Assembly (NCBI RefSeq): GCF_005871165.1
Contig: NZ_SWKP01000006.1
Location: 124,001-188,000, forward strand
Length of the DNA: 64,000 nt
DNA from: Maricaulis alexandrii
GTDB taxonomy: Bacteria > Pseudomonadota > Alphaproteobacteria > Caulobacterales > Maricaulaceae
Direction: 5' to 3'
Made by a program: the position numbers and the translations under genes. Every line of letters starts with the position of its first letter. Position 1 is the stretch's first letter. Below the pieces are notes generated by a model. The model saw only the letters and a program-made list of their open reading frames with translations, searched no databases and had not been told where the DNA came from. Below are positions 27,153 through 35,962 of the stretch, in pieces.

Positions 27153-27180
27153 TTGGCGTGGCGGGCCCGGTGCGTTATAT
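27153..27180 (+). promoter_or_regulatory. Candidate sigma-70 promoter for tRNA-Thr
   Basis: TTGGCG (27153-27158) and TTATAT (27175-27180) with a 16-bp spacer, 33 bases before the mature 5' end of tRNA-Thr. Confidence 0.5.
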
Positions 27181-27213
27181 GCCCGGCTCTCGTTGCCGAC
27201 AGGCACCCGGTGC

Positions 27214-27288
27214 GCCGCTATAGCTCAGGGGTAGAGCGTTCCCTTGGTAAGGGAGAGGTCGAGTGTTCAATTCACTCTAGCGGCACCA
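27214..27288 (+). tRNA. tRNA-Thr (GGT)
   Basis: 75 nt with encoded CCA. The acceptor stem GCCGCTA pairs with TAGCGGC; the D-arm is AGCTCAGGGGTAGAGC; the anticodon arm TCCCTTGGTAAGGGA has anticodon GGT; the T-arm is GAGTGTTCAATTCACTC. It is followed after 9 bases by the second copy of the 95-nt repeat. Confidence 0.97.
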
Positions 27289-27297
27289 TTTTCCTGA

Positions 27298-27392
27298 TTA
27301 TTCCCGTTCCGCTCGACCCGAGCCTGTCACCGACCAACGGTGTTGGGGTCGATGCTCACATGGAATGCGCTCAAGGCTGCTGGGCAATGAGC
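27298..27392 (+). repeat. tRNA-linked 95-nt structured repeat, copy 2
   Basis: Begins TTATTCCCGTTCCGCTCGAC and ends GGCAATGAGC, 9 bases after the CCA of tRNA-Thr. Same length, orientation and spacing as copy 1 after tRNA-Phe. In the last 53 bases only one base differs. The inner stem is kept by shifted pairing (CACC/GGTG here, GCAC/GTGC in copy 1). The embedded 12-codon ORF is at 27352-27390 and differs by one residue. Confidence 0.85.
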
Positions 27393-27499
27393 TAAATAGC
27401 TCCGGCCAATACCCCGAGGAATTTTGGCGCTTTGGCAAACCGTGCTAACGAGACGGCCCGAGTTTGAACCCCGTGTAGTAACCCAACCCCGTCAGTGCC

Positions 27500-27694
27500 T
27501 TGAAACCCTTTACAGCGACCCTGCTCGACACGCCGCCCAAGCGGTCGACTTCCCGATCCCGTCCCGATCAAGCCGAATCGAAGGCTCCGGAACAAGATGA
27601 CCCGTCGCGTCCGGCGCGTGGCGTGATCAATGGGTTGGCGATCATGACGGTGTTCTGGATTCTCGTCGCGCTGGCCTATTTCTTCCTGCGCTGA
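27500..27694 (+). CDS. Small single-pass membrane protein
   Basis: 64 residues from a TTG start. The N-terminal 43 residues are polar and Pro/Ser/Arg rich; the C-terminus is one hydrophobic helix (GLAIMTVFWILVALAYFFLR), giving a tail-anchored topology. No family is recognised. It lies between the tRNA-Thr repeat and a convergent membrane regulator gene. The unusual start codon lowers confidence, though the clean membrane helix supports it. Confidence 0.5.
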   Translation: MKPFTATLLDTPPKRSTSRSRPDQAESKAPEQDDPSRPARGVINGLAIMTVFWILVALAYFFLR

Positions 27695-27721
27695 CGGCCC
27701 GCTCTCTCGGCCGGGCTAGCC

Positions 27722-28276
27722 TCAATTGCCGTCCCGCTGCACTTCAAACTCGACCTCGCCGCCCTCACTGTCTTGGACGATGAATTCGATTTCGCGTTCC
27801 ATCGGCGGGAACAGCAAGCGAATTGCCGCCAAAGCGACAGCCACCAGAAGAACAGCGGCCACGGCCAAACGCCAAGGGTTCCGGCGCACAAACCGGATGG
27901 CCGAATCCGGCTTGTTTTTCATCACGGATGATACCGACTCCAACGGCTCGATGGCCACGGCGAGGCTGTAGCCGATCCGCGGATGTGTCTTGATGGCGCC
28001 CGCGTCGCCCAGCAGCCGGCGCAGGCGGGATATGGATTGCGTCAGCGCCTCATCACTCCCCTCCCCGTCCCAGACCAGGTCGAGAAACTCATCGCGGGAA
28101 ATCACGTCCGGCGCCCGCTGGGTCAACAGGGCCAGCACGCCAGACAGTCGCGGCTCCAGCCGGTCTTCGCGGCCCTCGCGCCAGACCCGTCCCGACTTCA
28201 GCTCGCAGACCGCTTGGCCGACACGGACACAGGACGTCACAGCGGTGTGGGAGGCGATGGGAAGGCGATCAGACAT
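27722..28276 (-). CDS. ToxR/CadC-like membrane-anchored transcriptional regulator
   Basis: 184 residues from the ATG at 28276. The N-terminal half is an OmpR/PhoB-type winged helix: ELKSGRVWREGREDRLEP, then LLTQRAPDVISRDEFLDLVW and the recognition-helix region SDEALTQSISRLRRLLGD, ending in THPRIGYSL. A membrane helix follows near residues 130-155 (WRLAVAAVLLVAVALAAIRLLF), and a short periplasmic tail of about 30 residues. This is the ToxR/CadC plan with a very small sensor part. It is divergent from the beta-lactamase-fold hydrolase gene at 28370, its likeliest target. Confidence 0.82.
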   Translation of the reverse strand: MSDRLPIASHTAVTSCVRVGQAVCELKSGRVWREGREDRLEPRLSGVLALLTQRAPDVISRDEFLDLVWDGEGSDEALTQSISRLRRLLGDAGAIKTHPRIGYSLAVAIEPLESVSSVMKNKPDSAIRFVRRNPWRLAVAAVLLVAVALAAIRLLFPPMEREIEFIVQDSEGGEVEFEVQRDGN

Positions 28277-28280
28277 GTTT

Positions 28281-28293
28281 CGAAACGTTTTCG
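28281..28293. promoter_or_regulatory. Palindrome between regulator and hydrolase genes
   Basis: CGAAA-CGT-TTTCG is an inverted repeat with 5-bp arms located 5 bases upstream of the regulator's start codon, in the 93-base divergent region. It is a candidate autoregulatory site; the evidence is only position and symmetry. Confidence 0.35.
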
Positions 28294-28369
28294 TCAGGTC
28301 AGGCAGCGCCGCCAAACGTAGCGGATCAGGCTTTCCCGCACCTTCCGCGAAAATGAAAGGAAATCAAGC

Positions 28370-29437
28370 ATGACCCGTTTCGCATGTCTGGCCCTGGGCC
28401 TGAGCCTGCTGGCCGTTCCCCCGGCGGCCTCCGCCCAGCCGGGCGAGCCGCCCGCGATGTCACAAGAGCAGGTCCAGCCCCGTCTCGACGTGGCCTTCGA
28501 CCGTTTGGTGGAGGCCGGCTTCACCGGCTTTGTCATGATCGCGCACCAGGGCCAGACCGTGTATGCCCGCGGTGAGGACAGCGCCGAAATGGAATTCGGC
28601 CCCGACACACCGATCGACATCCTCTCCATGAGCAAGAGTTTCACCGGCATGGTGCTGGCCCGCCTGATCGAGGACGGGCAGCTGACCCCGGACACGAATC
28701 TGGCTGACCTGTTCGGACCGGTCCCGGCCGACAAGGCGGACATCACCGTCCACCAGATGCTGACGCATTCGGCCGGCCTGCCGCATGCGCTGGGCGAGGA
28801 CACCGAGTATCTGGATCGCGACGCCTATCTCGCCCGCGCCTGGGAGACCCCGCTCCTGTTCGAGCCGGGCGCACGCTACGAGTATTCCAATGTCGGCTAC
28901 TCCCTCTTGGCGGCGGTCGTGGAAGTCATCACGGGCGAAGACTATGACACCTATCTGCGCCGGAATTTTCTCGAACCGGCCGGCCTGACGCACACCGGCT
29001 ACGAATCGCAATGCTGTGACAGCCTGGCGGCTGAGGCGGTGACCGCGACGTCCTGGGGCGGGAACCGTGCCTCCTGGCACCTGATCGGCAATGGCGGCAT
29101 GCTGTCGACACCGTCCGACATGCTGGCCTGGGTGCTGGCCTATGAGCGGGGTGAGTTGGCCGGTCCGGCAGCGACAGAACGCGCCCATCAGCCCTATCAA
29201 CGCGAAGGCGAGAATGCGCCCAGCCATTATGGATATGGCCTGGTCGTGGAGGATTTGCCGGATCTGGGCCGGGTCTACTGGCACAATGGCGGCAGCCGGG
29301 CCTTCAACGGCCATTGGCGCTACTATGCCGACCATGATGTGGCGATCTTCGTCACATCGGACCAGTGGGACGTGGATCCGGACAGCGCAGAGCGGGCGCT
29401 GGCGCGAGCCCTGCTGGCAGCCGAAACGGCTGACTAG
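28370..29437 (+). CDS. Exported serine hydrolase, beta-lactamase/class C family
   Basis: 355 residues with a signal peptide (LALGLSLLAVPPAASAQ). Three active-site elements of the class C/DD-peptidase fold are present: SMSK (SxxK) within DILSMSKSFTGM, YSN within YEYSNVGYSLLA, and HNGG within YWHNGGSRAF. Such proteins include esterases, D-aminopeptidases and beta-lactamases; sequence alone does not say which. It has AAAGGA upstream of the ATG and is divergent from a ToxR-like regulator gene. Confidence 0.9.
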   Translation: MTRFACLALGLSLLAVPPAASAQPGEPPAMSQEQVQPRLDVAFDRLVEAGFTGFVMIAHQGQTVYARGEDSAEMEFGPDTPIDILSMSKSFTGMVLARLIEDGQLTPDTNLADLFGPVPADKADITVHQMLTHSAGLPHALGEDTEYLDRDAYLARAWETPLLFEPGARYEYSNVGYSLLAAVVEVITGEDYDTYLRRNFLEPAGLTHTGYESQCCDSLAAEAVTATSWGGNRASWHLIGNGGMLSTPSDMLAWVLAYERGELAGPAATERAHQPYQREGENAPSHYGYGLVVEDLPDLGRVYWHNGGSRAFNGHWRYYADHDVAIFVTSDQWDVDPDSAERALARALLAAETAD

Positions 29438-29527
29438 CCCCGGCGGGCAAGGCCGGGCGTCTTTCCCGTCTGGACGCAGACGCCCGGCCCGCCTAGTTTG
29501 CCCGCGTTCGACGGGGGATTGCCGGGC

Positions 29528-29983
29528 ATGTTTCGTTCTGATGTTTTCCGGGCCGTGATGGCGCTGGCCGTGACGGGATCGGCTGCGGGTGCGCTGATCG
29601 TGTTCACGCCGGAATTGCGGGCGACCGGTCTTCTGCCGGACCCGGCTCCCCAGCGCGATGTCGTCTACACCTTCATCAACATCACCGATGATCTGGATAC
29701 ACGCCAGGCCTGCCCGCTGGATTTGGCCGCTGCCCGCGACAAGGTCGAGACCGGCCTGGGCCAAACCGTCCGCCCCGTTTACAGCCCGATCGCGGACGGG
29801 CCGGACGTCCTCGTCCATGAGGTCGAAGCCGTGCGACGCAATGGCGATTGCCAATGGTCGAGCACGGTTCTGATCGGTGGCCGGCTGGAGGGCCCGCATG
29901 ACGACCAGCCGGACGCGGCCCTGTCGAGCCTGGAACGGGCCAGCCGGTCGGCGCGTCCGCTGCTTCTGGATGTCCGTCCCTGA
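29528..29983 (+). CDS. Exported hypothetical protein
   Basis: 151 residues from the ATG at 29528, preceded by GGGGGA. The N-terminus looks like an uncleaved anchor or signal (FRAVMALAVTGSAAGALIVF). Two cysteines (QACPLDL and NGDCQWSS) could form a disulphide in the periplasm. No family recognised. It stands 90 bases after the serine hydrolase and 47 before the iminopeptidase on the same strand. Confidence 0.6.
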   Translation: MFRSDVFRAVMALAVTGSAAGALIVFTPELRATGLLPDPAPQRDVVYTFINITDDLDTRQACPLDLAAARDKVETGLGQTVRPVYSPIADGPDVLVHEVEAVRRNGDCQWSSTVLIGGRLEGPHDDQPDAALSSLERASRSARPLLLDVRP

Positions 29984-30030
29984 TGCAATCCCGCTTGGCG
30001 GGCATTGCCGGGCAGGGCTAGCCTGATCGC

Positions 30031-31053
30031 ATGACCCATTACTTTCCGGATACCGAACCGCGTTTCACCGGACGCCTGGCCGTCACGGACGGTCATGAGC
30101 TGGCCTATGACCTGTGCGCCAAGGCCGATGGCATCCCCCTGCTCTTCCTGCATGGCGGCCCCGGTTCCGGCGCGGCGCCCAAATACCGGCGCATGTTCGA
30201 TCCGGACGTGTTCAACCTGGTCCTGTTCGACCAGCGCGGCTGCGGCCGGTCCACGCCGCATCTGGACCTCGAAGCGAATACGACGTCCCACCTGATTGCG
30301 GACATCGAAGCCCTGCGCACGCATCTGGGTATCGACCGCTGGACCGTGTTCGGCCCGTCCTGGGGATCGACCCTCGCCCTGGCCTATGCGCAGGCGCATC
30401 CGGACCGGGTGTCCGGCCTGGTCGTGGAAGGCATTTTCCTGGGCCGCCCGGCCGATATTGACTGGACCCAAGGCCCCAACGGGTCCCGCATGGCATTCCC
30501 GGACGCGTTCGAACACTTCATCGCGCCGGTACCGGACGCGGCCCGCGCCTCCGTTCGCGCCACGATGGACTGGTATTTCGAGGCCATGCTGGCGGAAGTC
30601 GCCGACGGGCTGAAACAGCTGGATGCCGCCCTGGCCGACCCGGAGGCTTCACTGGAAGCCCTGCGCCGTTCGGCGCTCTACCGCTGGACCGAGTATGAGG
30701 ACCGGCTCTCCTATCTGGACAATCCGGCCGAGGCCGTCCGCGAGGGCTTGCAGGCCCGCGGCGCCAAGTTTGTCGCCGCGCATTCACTGATCGAGGCGCA
30801 CTATTTCCGCCATGACTGTTTCCTGGAACCGGACCAGTTGCTGCGCGATGCGCATCGCCTGGCCGGCGTCCCGATGCATATCCTGCAATCGCGCTATGAC
30901 ATGGTCTGCCCGGCCAGCGCGGCCTTCGAACTGGCCGCAGCCTGCCCGCATGCCGGTTTCGATCTGGTGCCGGTCAACGGGCATGGCATGACCGAGACGA
31001 CCCAGATCGTGCTCAATCGGATCATGGCCGACCTGGTCACCAAGATCGGCTAA
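30031..31053 (+). CDS. Proline iminopeptidase-like alpha/beta hydrolase (S33)
   Basis: 340 residues. Prolyl iminopeptidases release N-terminal proline from peptides. LFLHGGPGSGAAPKYRRMFDP is the HGGP oxyanion motif region; LFDQRGCGRSTPH is the conserved DQRGxGRS; FGPSWGSTLALAYAQAHPDRV holds the nucleophile in GxSWGxxL (Pro in place of the usual Gly before Ser). RYDMVCP gives the acid Asp and VNGHGM the catalytic His. No signal peptide, so cytoplasmic. Its stop overlaps the convergent DUF2793 gene by 4 bases. Confidence 0.88.
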   Translation: MTHYFPDTEPRFTGRLAVTDGHELAYDLCAKADGIPLLFLHGGPGSGAAPKYRRMFDPDVFNLVLFDQRGCGRSTPHLDLEANTTSHLIADIEALRTHLGIDRWTVFGPSWGSTLALAYAQAHPDRVSGLVVEGIFLGRPADIDWTQGPNGSRMAFPDAFEHFIAPVPDAARASVRATMDWYFEAMLAEVADGLKQLDAALADPEASLEALRRSALYRWTEYEDRLSYLDNPAEAVREGLQARGAKFVAAHSLIEAHYFRHDCFLEPDQLLRDAHRLAGVPMHILQSRYDMVCPASAAFELAAACPHAGFDLVPVNGHGMTETTQIVLNRIMADLVTKIG

Positions 31054-31778
31054 AGGGACGCGGTCAGTCGCAGGAGGTGCAGCGCCAGCGCCACGCGCCC
31101 GCCCGTGAAATCCCCGCCATTTGCGGTCAGCGTGACCGGTGTGTCGGAATAGAAGGGGCGCGGACCGATCACGCCGATATTGGCACTCCCCTGCGCCGTG
31201 CCGAGCGAGCCGCCAAAAGCACTGGTCTCACCGGCCAGCCCGCAATTGAAACTCGCCGCCCCGGTGATGGTCTCCGCGACGCGCACGCTGACGCCCAACA
31301 GAATGGACCGATCGGGAATGAGCTGGCTGGACACCACACTGGCACCGGACACATCCGTCAGGGTCTCACTGATGATCTGGGCTTCAAGACCGGCCCCGGC
31401 GAGCCCCAGCGCCAGCGGCTGGCGCACGGGCGCGCTGTGCCAGACACCAGACAGGCCGTCATACCGCACGGGTCGGCCTTCATCGCGGACATGAACAGAC
31501 CAGCCCTCCCTCGGCGCCAGCATCTGCCAGGCCCCATCCCGGAAGACCGCAAGAGAGCCGGTCGCCGCAGCCGACCAATCATCACCGACCGCGCCGTCCG
31601 GCAGGATCCAGGCCTGACCATTCTCCGGTCCGGCCGGCTGGGCCTGCAGGCTGCGGCTTTCCACGCAGGCCTGGGTCAGGCTGTCCAGCCGCAGGAGGGC
31701 TTCATTCACGGTGACATGTTTTTGCGCCTGGGCCGGCTGGATCAGGGGCAGGTCGAGATTCGGACTGGTTTCACTCAT
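31050..31778 (-). CDS. DUF2793 domain protein (phage/GTA-associated family)
   Basis: 242 residues. The N-terminal LDLPLIQPAQAQKHVTVNEALLRLD is the diagnostic opening of DUF2793, followed by AWILPDGAVGDDWSAA and APREGWSVHVRDEG, also typical. The C-terminal part is beta-rich with Gly/Ser/Thr, like a small surface or tail-fibre domain (SILLGVSVRVAETITGAASF). In alphaproteobacteria the family is found with prophage or gene-transfer-agent genes, but here it stands alone. No signal peptide. Confidence 0.85.
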   Translation of the reverse strand: MSETSPNLDLPLIQPAQAQKHVTVNEALLRLDSLTQACVESRSLQAQPAGPENGQAWILPDGAVGDDWSAAATGSLAVFRDGAWQMLAPREGWSVHVRDEGRPVRYDGLSGVWHSAPVRQPLALGLAGAGLEAQIISETLTDVSGASVVSSQLIPDRSILLGVSVRVAETITGAASFNCGLAGETSAFGGSLGTAQGSANIGVIGPRPFYSDTPVTLTANGGDFTGGRVALALHLLRLTASL

Positions 31779-31949
31779 CAGGGCTCTCCAAGGCTTTCCC
31801 TGAGACTGGCGGACAGGTCCGGACCTGCGGATAGCGCGCGCAACTGTCCCTGATCTGCATCCGGACTTGACCTTCGAAGGCTTGGTGCCTTTTCTCCTGC
31901 GCGTGTGGCGCTCTCTGGCCGGGGAGGCGCGCGAGGAGAGGACAGCACG

Positions 31950-33377
31950 ATGAGTGACACTATCCGCGCCCTGGCTGCGGGATTTCCGGCTATTGAATCA
32001 TCCGCCTGGCAAGGCCTGGCGGAAAAAGCGCTTCGCGGCGCCGCGTTCGAAACCCTGGATCGCGAGACGATTGACGGGATCACACGCGGCCCGGTTTTCT
32101 TTGACCGCCCCGATGGCGCCCACGCTGTGGACGCAGCTCCACGCGATCTCCACCTGCCCTGGGGCATGCGCCAGACCCTGGTGGAAGCCGATCCGGAAGG
32201 CGCCAACAAGGCCGCCCTGGAGGATCTGATGGGCGGCGTCTCCGAACTGGAACTGCGCCTGCACTCCAAGGGCACGCACGGGCTGAAGGCCAATGAGATC
32301 GAGCTGCTGGACACGGCCCTGAAAGGCGTCGACCTGTCCCTGGCGCCGGTCCATCTGGACAGTCTGGACGGCCAGGGCCATCACGCCCATCTCCTGCTCA
32401 CCCTGTTCGCCCGCCGCCGTCTCGATGGTGAGACGCTGGAAGGCGGGCTGGGCCTGCATCCGGTGGAACGCGCGGCCCGCCAGGGCGTGGCGCTGGACGA
32501 TCAATGCCGGCCCAAGGCGATAGAGCTGGTCGAACTCAGCCAGGCGGCCTTCCCGAAACTGAAAGTCTTCCGCCTCGATGCCTCGCTCGCGTTCGAGGCT
32601 GGCGGGTCGGAAACCCAGGAACTGGCTCTGATGGCCGCCTCCGCCGCGACCTATATGCGCTGGATGATGGAGGCGGGCCTGGATGCCGATACCGCTGCCG
32701 GCCTGATCGAAGCGCGCCTGACGGCCGATGCCGACATCCATCTGACCATTGCCAAGCTGCGCGCCGCACGCCGCCTTTTCGCGCGCATCACGCAGAGCTT
32801 CGGCGCCACGGGCGATGCGACACGGCTCAGCCTGCACGCCAGCACCGCGGCCCGCATGCTGTCGGCCCGGGATCCCTGGACCAATCTCATCCGCAATGCC
32901 TGTGCCGGGTTTGCAGCCGCTGCCGGCGGTGCCGACGCCATCACGGTCCGCCCGCTGACCGAGGCTATCGGACGCCCGACCGGCTTTGCCCGCCGCGTGG
33001 CGCGCAATCTCCACATCCTGCTGGCCGAGGAAAGCCATCTCGGTGCCGTCACCGACCCGGCTGCCGGCTCCTATCTGCATGAAAGCCTGTCGGACGGTCT
33101 GGCCCGGGAGGCCTGGGCGCTGTTCCAGACGATCGAAGCCAAGGGCGGACTGGTCGAAGCCTTCGCCAAGGGCTGGCTGCAAGAGGACATTTTCGAGGTC
33201 CGAGACAAGCGCCTGGCCCTGATCGAGGACGGCCAGACGCCGATCCTGGGGGTGACGCAATATGTCGATCCGGACCCGCGGGCGGTTGAGACGCTGGACA
33301 CCTGGCCGGACCTGGACGAACCGGAGGGCGCGCTGATGCCGATGCGGCTGGCGGCTGATTTCGAGGAGGCCAAGTGA
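31950..33377 (+). CDS. mutA: Methylmalonyl-CoA mutase, small (beta) subunit
   Basis: 475 residues from the ATG at 31950. It pairs with MutB to convert methylmalonyl-CoA to succinyl-CoA during propionyl-CoA use. It has the mutase TIM-barrel features: [55 protein letters not shown] and AEESHLGAVTDPAAGSY. Like other small subunits it lacks the DxHxxG cobalamin motif and is the non-catalytic partner. Its TGA overlaps the ATG of an unexpected 123-codon gene by one base; mutB normally follows directly. Confidence 0.93.
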   Translation: MSDTIRALAAGFPAIESSAWQGLAEKALRGAAFETLDRETIDGITRGPVFFDRPDGAHAVDAAPRDLHLPWGMRQTLVEADPEGANKAALEDLMGGVSELELRLHSKGTHGLKANEIELLDTALKGVDLSLAPVHLDSLDGQGHHAHLLLTLFARRRLDGETLEGGLGLHPVERAARQGVALDDQCRPKAIELVELSQAAFPKLKVFRLDASLAFEAGGSETQELALMAASAATYMRWMMEAGLDADTAAGLIEARLTADADIHLTIAKLRAARRLFARITQSFGATGDATRLSLHASTAARMLSARDPWTNLIRNACAGFAAAAGGADAITVRPLTEAIGRPTGFARRVARNLHILLAEESHLGAVTDPAAGSYLHESLSDGLAREAWALFQTIEAKGGLVEAFAKGWLQEDIFEVRDKRLALIEDGQTPILGVTQYVDPDPRAVETLDTWPDLDEPEGALMPMRLAADFEEAK

Positions 33378-33748
33378 TGTGCGAGCTTCCTTACGAGCCG
33401 TCCGATTGGGCGGAGTTCTCCTGCGTTATGGATCGACCAGCGCAAGCTATTGATGTTGGTCCCGGTGGTGCGGTGTTTGCGCAGTCTGGTGCGGCTGCCT
33501 TGGCCCAAAACCTGACACTTCCCCGGCCGATTATTTGGACCGCCGTTGACGGCGAGCGACGAGCTGGTTTGGTCGTTCAAGCAGAACTTCACGCAAATGA
33601 CTCAAACACGGTGATTCTGGGCGTGGTTGAGCCTAGCGGTCAAAATAATGTGTTGCTGCTTGAAGAGGCCAGCTTGCTCGATGAACCAAGCGATGAGTGG
33701 TTCCGACTGGCTCGCGCGAGTGCGAACTTCGAGGAGGCCGCCCAATGA
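33377..33748 (+). CDS. Orphan protein inserted between mutA and mutB
   Basis: 123 residues. No family recognised and no motifs or membrane segments seen. It is compositionally different from its neighbours, with many ATT, GTT, TTT, CAA and AAT codons and lower GC. It overlaps mutA by 1 base (TGATG) and mutB by 4 bases (ATGA), so it is translationally placed inside the operon. Its last codons (NFEEAAQ) echo the end of MutA (DFEEAK) because TTCGAGGAGGCC occurs both at 33359-33370 and 33728-33739. The duplicate supplies a GAGGAGG ribosome-binding site for each downstream start. Confidence 0.6.
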   Translation: MCELPYEPSDWAEFSCVMDRPAQAIDVGPGGAVFAQSGAAALAQNLTLPRPIIWTAVDGERRAGLVVQAELHANDSNTVILGVVEPSGQNNVLLLEEASLLDEPSDEWFRLARASANFEEAAQ

Positions 33749-35889
33749 GCACTTTCCCCGATTTCACCACGATCGATCTGGGCGACGCCCAGCCCGCCGG
33801 TGCCGGTTCGCGTGAACCGCTGACCACCGCTGAAGGCATTCCCGTCCAGTCGCAATACCGGGCGAGCGATGCCGAGGGTATCGACTTCCTGGGCTCGGTC
33901 CCGGGCGCGGCGCCCTTCGTGCGCGGCCCCTATCCGACCATGTATCTGCAGCGGCCCTGGACGATCCGGCAATATGCCGGTTTCTCCACCGCCGAGGATT
34001 CCAACGCCTTCTATCGCCGCAATCTGGCCGCCGGTCAGAAGGGCCTCTCGGTGGCCTTCGACCTGGCCACGCACCGCGGCTATGACAGTGACCATCCGCG
34101 TGTGGCGGGCGATGTCGGCATGGCCGGTGTCGCCATCGACAGCATTTATGACACGCGCACCCTGTTCGACGGCATTCCGCTGGACGAGATGTCGGTCTCG
34201 ATGACGATGAATGGCGCCGTCCTGCCGGTGATGGCGCTCTATATCGTGGCGGCCGAGGAACAGGGCGTCAGTGCGGAGAAACTCTCCGGGACCATCCAGA
34301 ACGACATCCTCAAGGAATTCATGGTCCGCAACACCTATATCTACCCGCCCCTGCCCTCCATGCGGATCATCTCGGACATTTTCGAGTACACCTCGACGCA
34401 CATGCCGCGGTTCAACTCGATCTCGATCTCCGGCTATCACATGCAGGAAGCCGGAGCGCCGGCGGATCTGGAACTGGCCTATACGATCGCGGACGGTCTG
34501 GAATACATCCAGACTGGGATTGATGCCGGGCTCGATGTCGACGCCTTCGCGCCGCGCCTCTCCTTCTTCTTCGGCATCGGCATGAATGTCTTCATGGAGA
34601 TCGCCAAGCTGCGCGCCGCGCGCCTGCTCTGGGCGAAGTTGGTGAAGGAACGTTTCAATCCAAAGTCCGACAAGTCGATCTGTCTGCGCACGCACTGCCA
34701 GACCTCCGGCTGGTCGCTGGCGGCGCAGGACGTGTTCAACAATGTCGGCCGCACGGCGCTGGAAGCCATCGCCGCCGTGGACGGACACACCCAATCCCTG
34801 CACACCAACTCGCTGGACGAGGCGCTGGCCCTGCCGACGGATTTCTCCGCCCGCATCGCCCGCAACACCCAGCTTTTGCTGGCGGGTGAGGCGCATCTGT
34901 GTGATGCGATCGATCCCTGGGGCGGCAGCCATTACATCGAACGCCTGACCCATGATCTGGCCGCCCGCGCGCTGGACCATATCGCCGAGGTCGATGAACA
35001 GGGCGGCATGGCCAAGGCCATCGAGGCCGGCATTCCCAAGCTTCGCATCGAGGAAGCCGCCGCGCGTACCCAGGCCCTGATCGACAGTGGCCGCCAGACC
35101 ATCGCCGGCGTCAACAAATTCCGCCTTGCCGAAGAGGAAGATGTCCCGGTCCTCAAGGTCGACAATTACCTGGTGCGCAAACAGCAGATCGAGAAGCTGG
35201 AAAAGCTGCGCGCCGAACGCGATCCGGCCGCCGTGCAGAGCACGCTGGAGGATATCACCCGGGCGGCAGAGTCCGGCGAAGGCAATCTGCTCGATCTGGC
35301 TGTCAAAGCGGCCCGCGCCAAAGCCACGGTCGGCGAGATTTCCGATGCAATGGAAAAGGCCTTCAACCGCCATGTCGCGGAAATCCGTGCCGTGAAGGGT
35401 GTTTATGGCGAGGCCGCCGGTGATGATGACCGGGTCGCCAAGGCGAAAGCGATGGCGGAAGCCTATGCCAAGCGTCATGGCAAGAAGCCGAAAATCCTGA
35501 TCGCCAAGCTGGGCCAGGACGGCCATGACCGCGGCCAGAAAGTGGTCGCCTCGGCCTATATGGATCTGGGCTGGGATGTGGTCATCGGCCCGCTCTTCCA
35601 GACGCCGGAAGAAGCCGCCGAACTGGCCGCGCAGGAGAATGTCGACGCGGCCGCGGCCTCGTCTCTCGCTGCCGGACACCTCACCCTGGTACCGCAATTG
35701 CGCGATGCCCTGCGCGATCAGGGGCGCGAGGACATTCTGGTGATCGTCGGCGGGGTGATCCCGCCGGATGATGAGCCGGTCCTGCGCCAGATGGGCGCGG
35801 CTGCGGTCTTCCCGCCAGGCACGATCATCGCCGATAGTGCGGTGGTCATGCTGGAACGCATGGGCATGGATAAGGCAGAGCTGGCCTAG
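33745..35889 (+). CDS. mutB: Methylmalonyl-CoA mutase, large (alpha) subunit
   Basis: 714 residues from the ATG at 33745. This is the catalytic, adenosylcobalamin-dependent subunit. The barrel domain has [35 protein letters not shown], and [24 protein letters not shown]. The C-terminal cobalamin-binding domain has [20 protein letters not shown] (the DxHxxG His is the lower cobalt ligand), then [16 protein letters not shown] and VGGVIPPDD. Length is that of typical alpha subunits. The start is read through a 4-base overlap with the orphan gene. No meaB/argK chaperone or epimerase gene is in the window. Confidence 0.97.
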   Translation: MSTFPDFTTIDLGDAQPAGAGSREPLTTAEGIPVQSQYRASDAEGIDFLGSVPGAAPFVRGPYPTMYLQRPWTIRQYAGFSTAEDSNAFYRRNLAAGQKGLSVAFDLATHRGYDSDHPRVAGDVGMAGVAIDSIYDTRTLFDGIPLDEMSVSMTMNGAVLPVMALYIVAAEEQGVSAEKLSGTIQNDILKEFMVRNTYIYPPLPSMRIISDIFEYTSTHMPRFNSISISGYHMQEAGAPADLELAYTIADGLEYIQTGIDAGLDVDAFAPRLSFFFGIGMNVFMEIAKLRAARLLWAKLVKERFNPKSDKSICLRTHCQTSGWSLAAQDVFNNVGRTALEAIAAVDGHTQSLHTNSLDEALALPTDFSARIARNTQLLLAGEAHLCDAIDPWGGSHYIERLTHDLAARALDHIAEVDEQGGMAKAIEAGIPKLRIEEAAARTQALIDSGRQTIAGVNKFRLAEEEDVPVLKVDNYLVRKQQIEKLEKLRAERDPAAVQSTLEDITRAAESGEGNLLDLAVKAARAKATVGEISDAMEKAFNRHVAEIRAVKGVYGEAAGDDDRVAKAKAMAEAYAKRHGKKPKILIAKLGQDGHDRGQKVVASAYMDLGWDVVIGPLFQTPEEAAELAAQENVDAAAASSLAAGHLTLVPQLRDALRDQGREDILVIVGGVIPPDDEPVLRQMGAAAVFPPGTIIADSAVVMLERMGMDKAELA

Positions 35890-35962
35890 ACCGGTTCAAT
35901 GTTCATCGCACGGTCAGCCGGGGTATGGCAGGATGATGGAACTGACTCAGCGAGGTTCCATC

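Noticed and set aside
33640-35697. Long antisense frame across mutB
   Set aside because: Same GC-driven artefact; MutB on the plus strand has all catalytic and cobalamin motifs.
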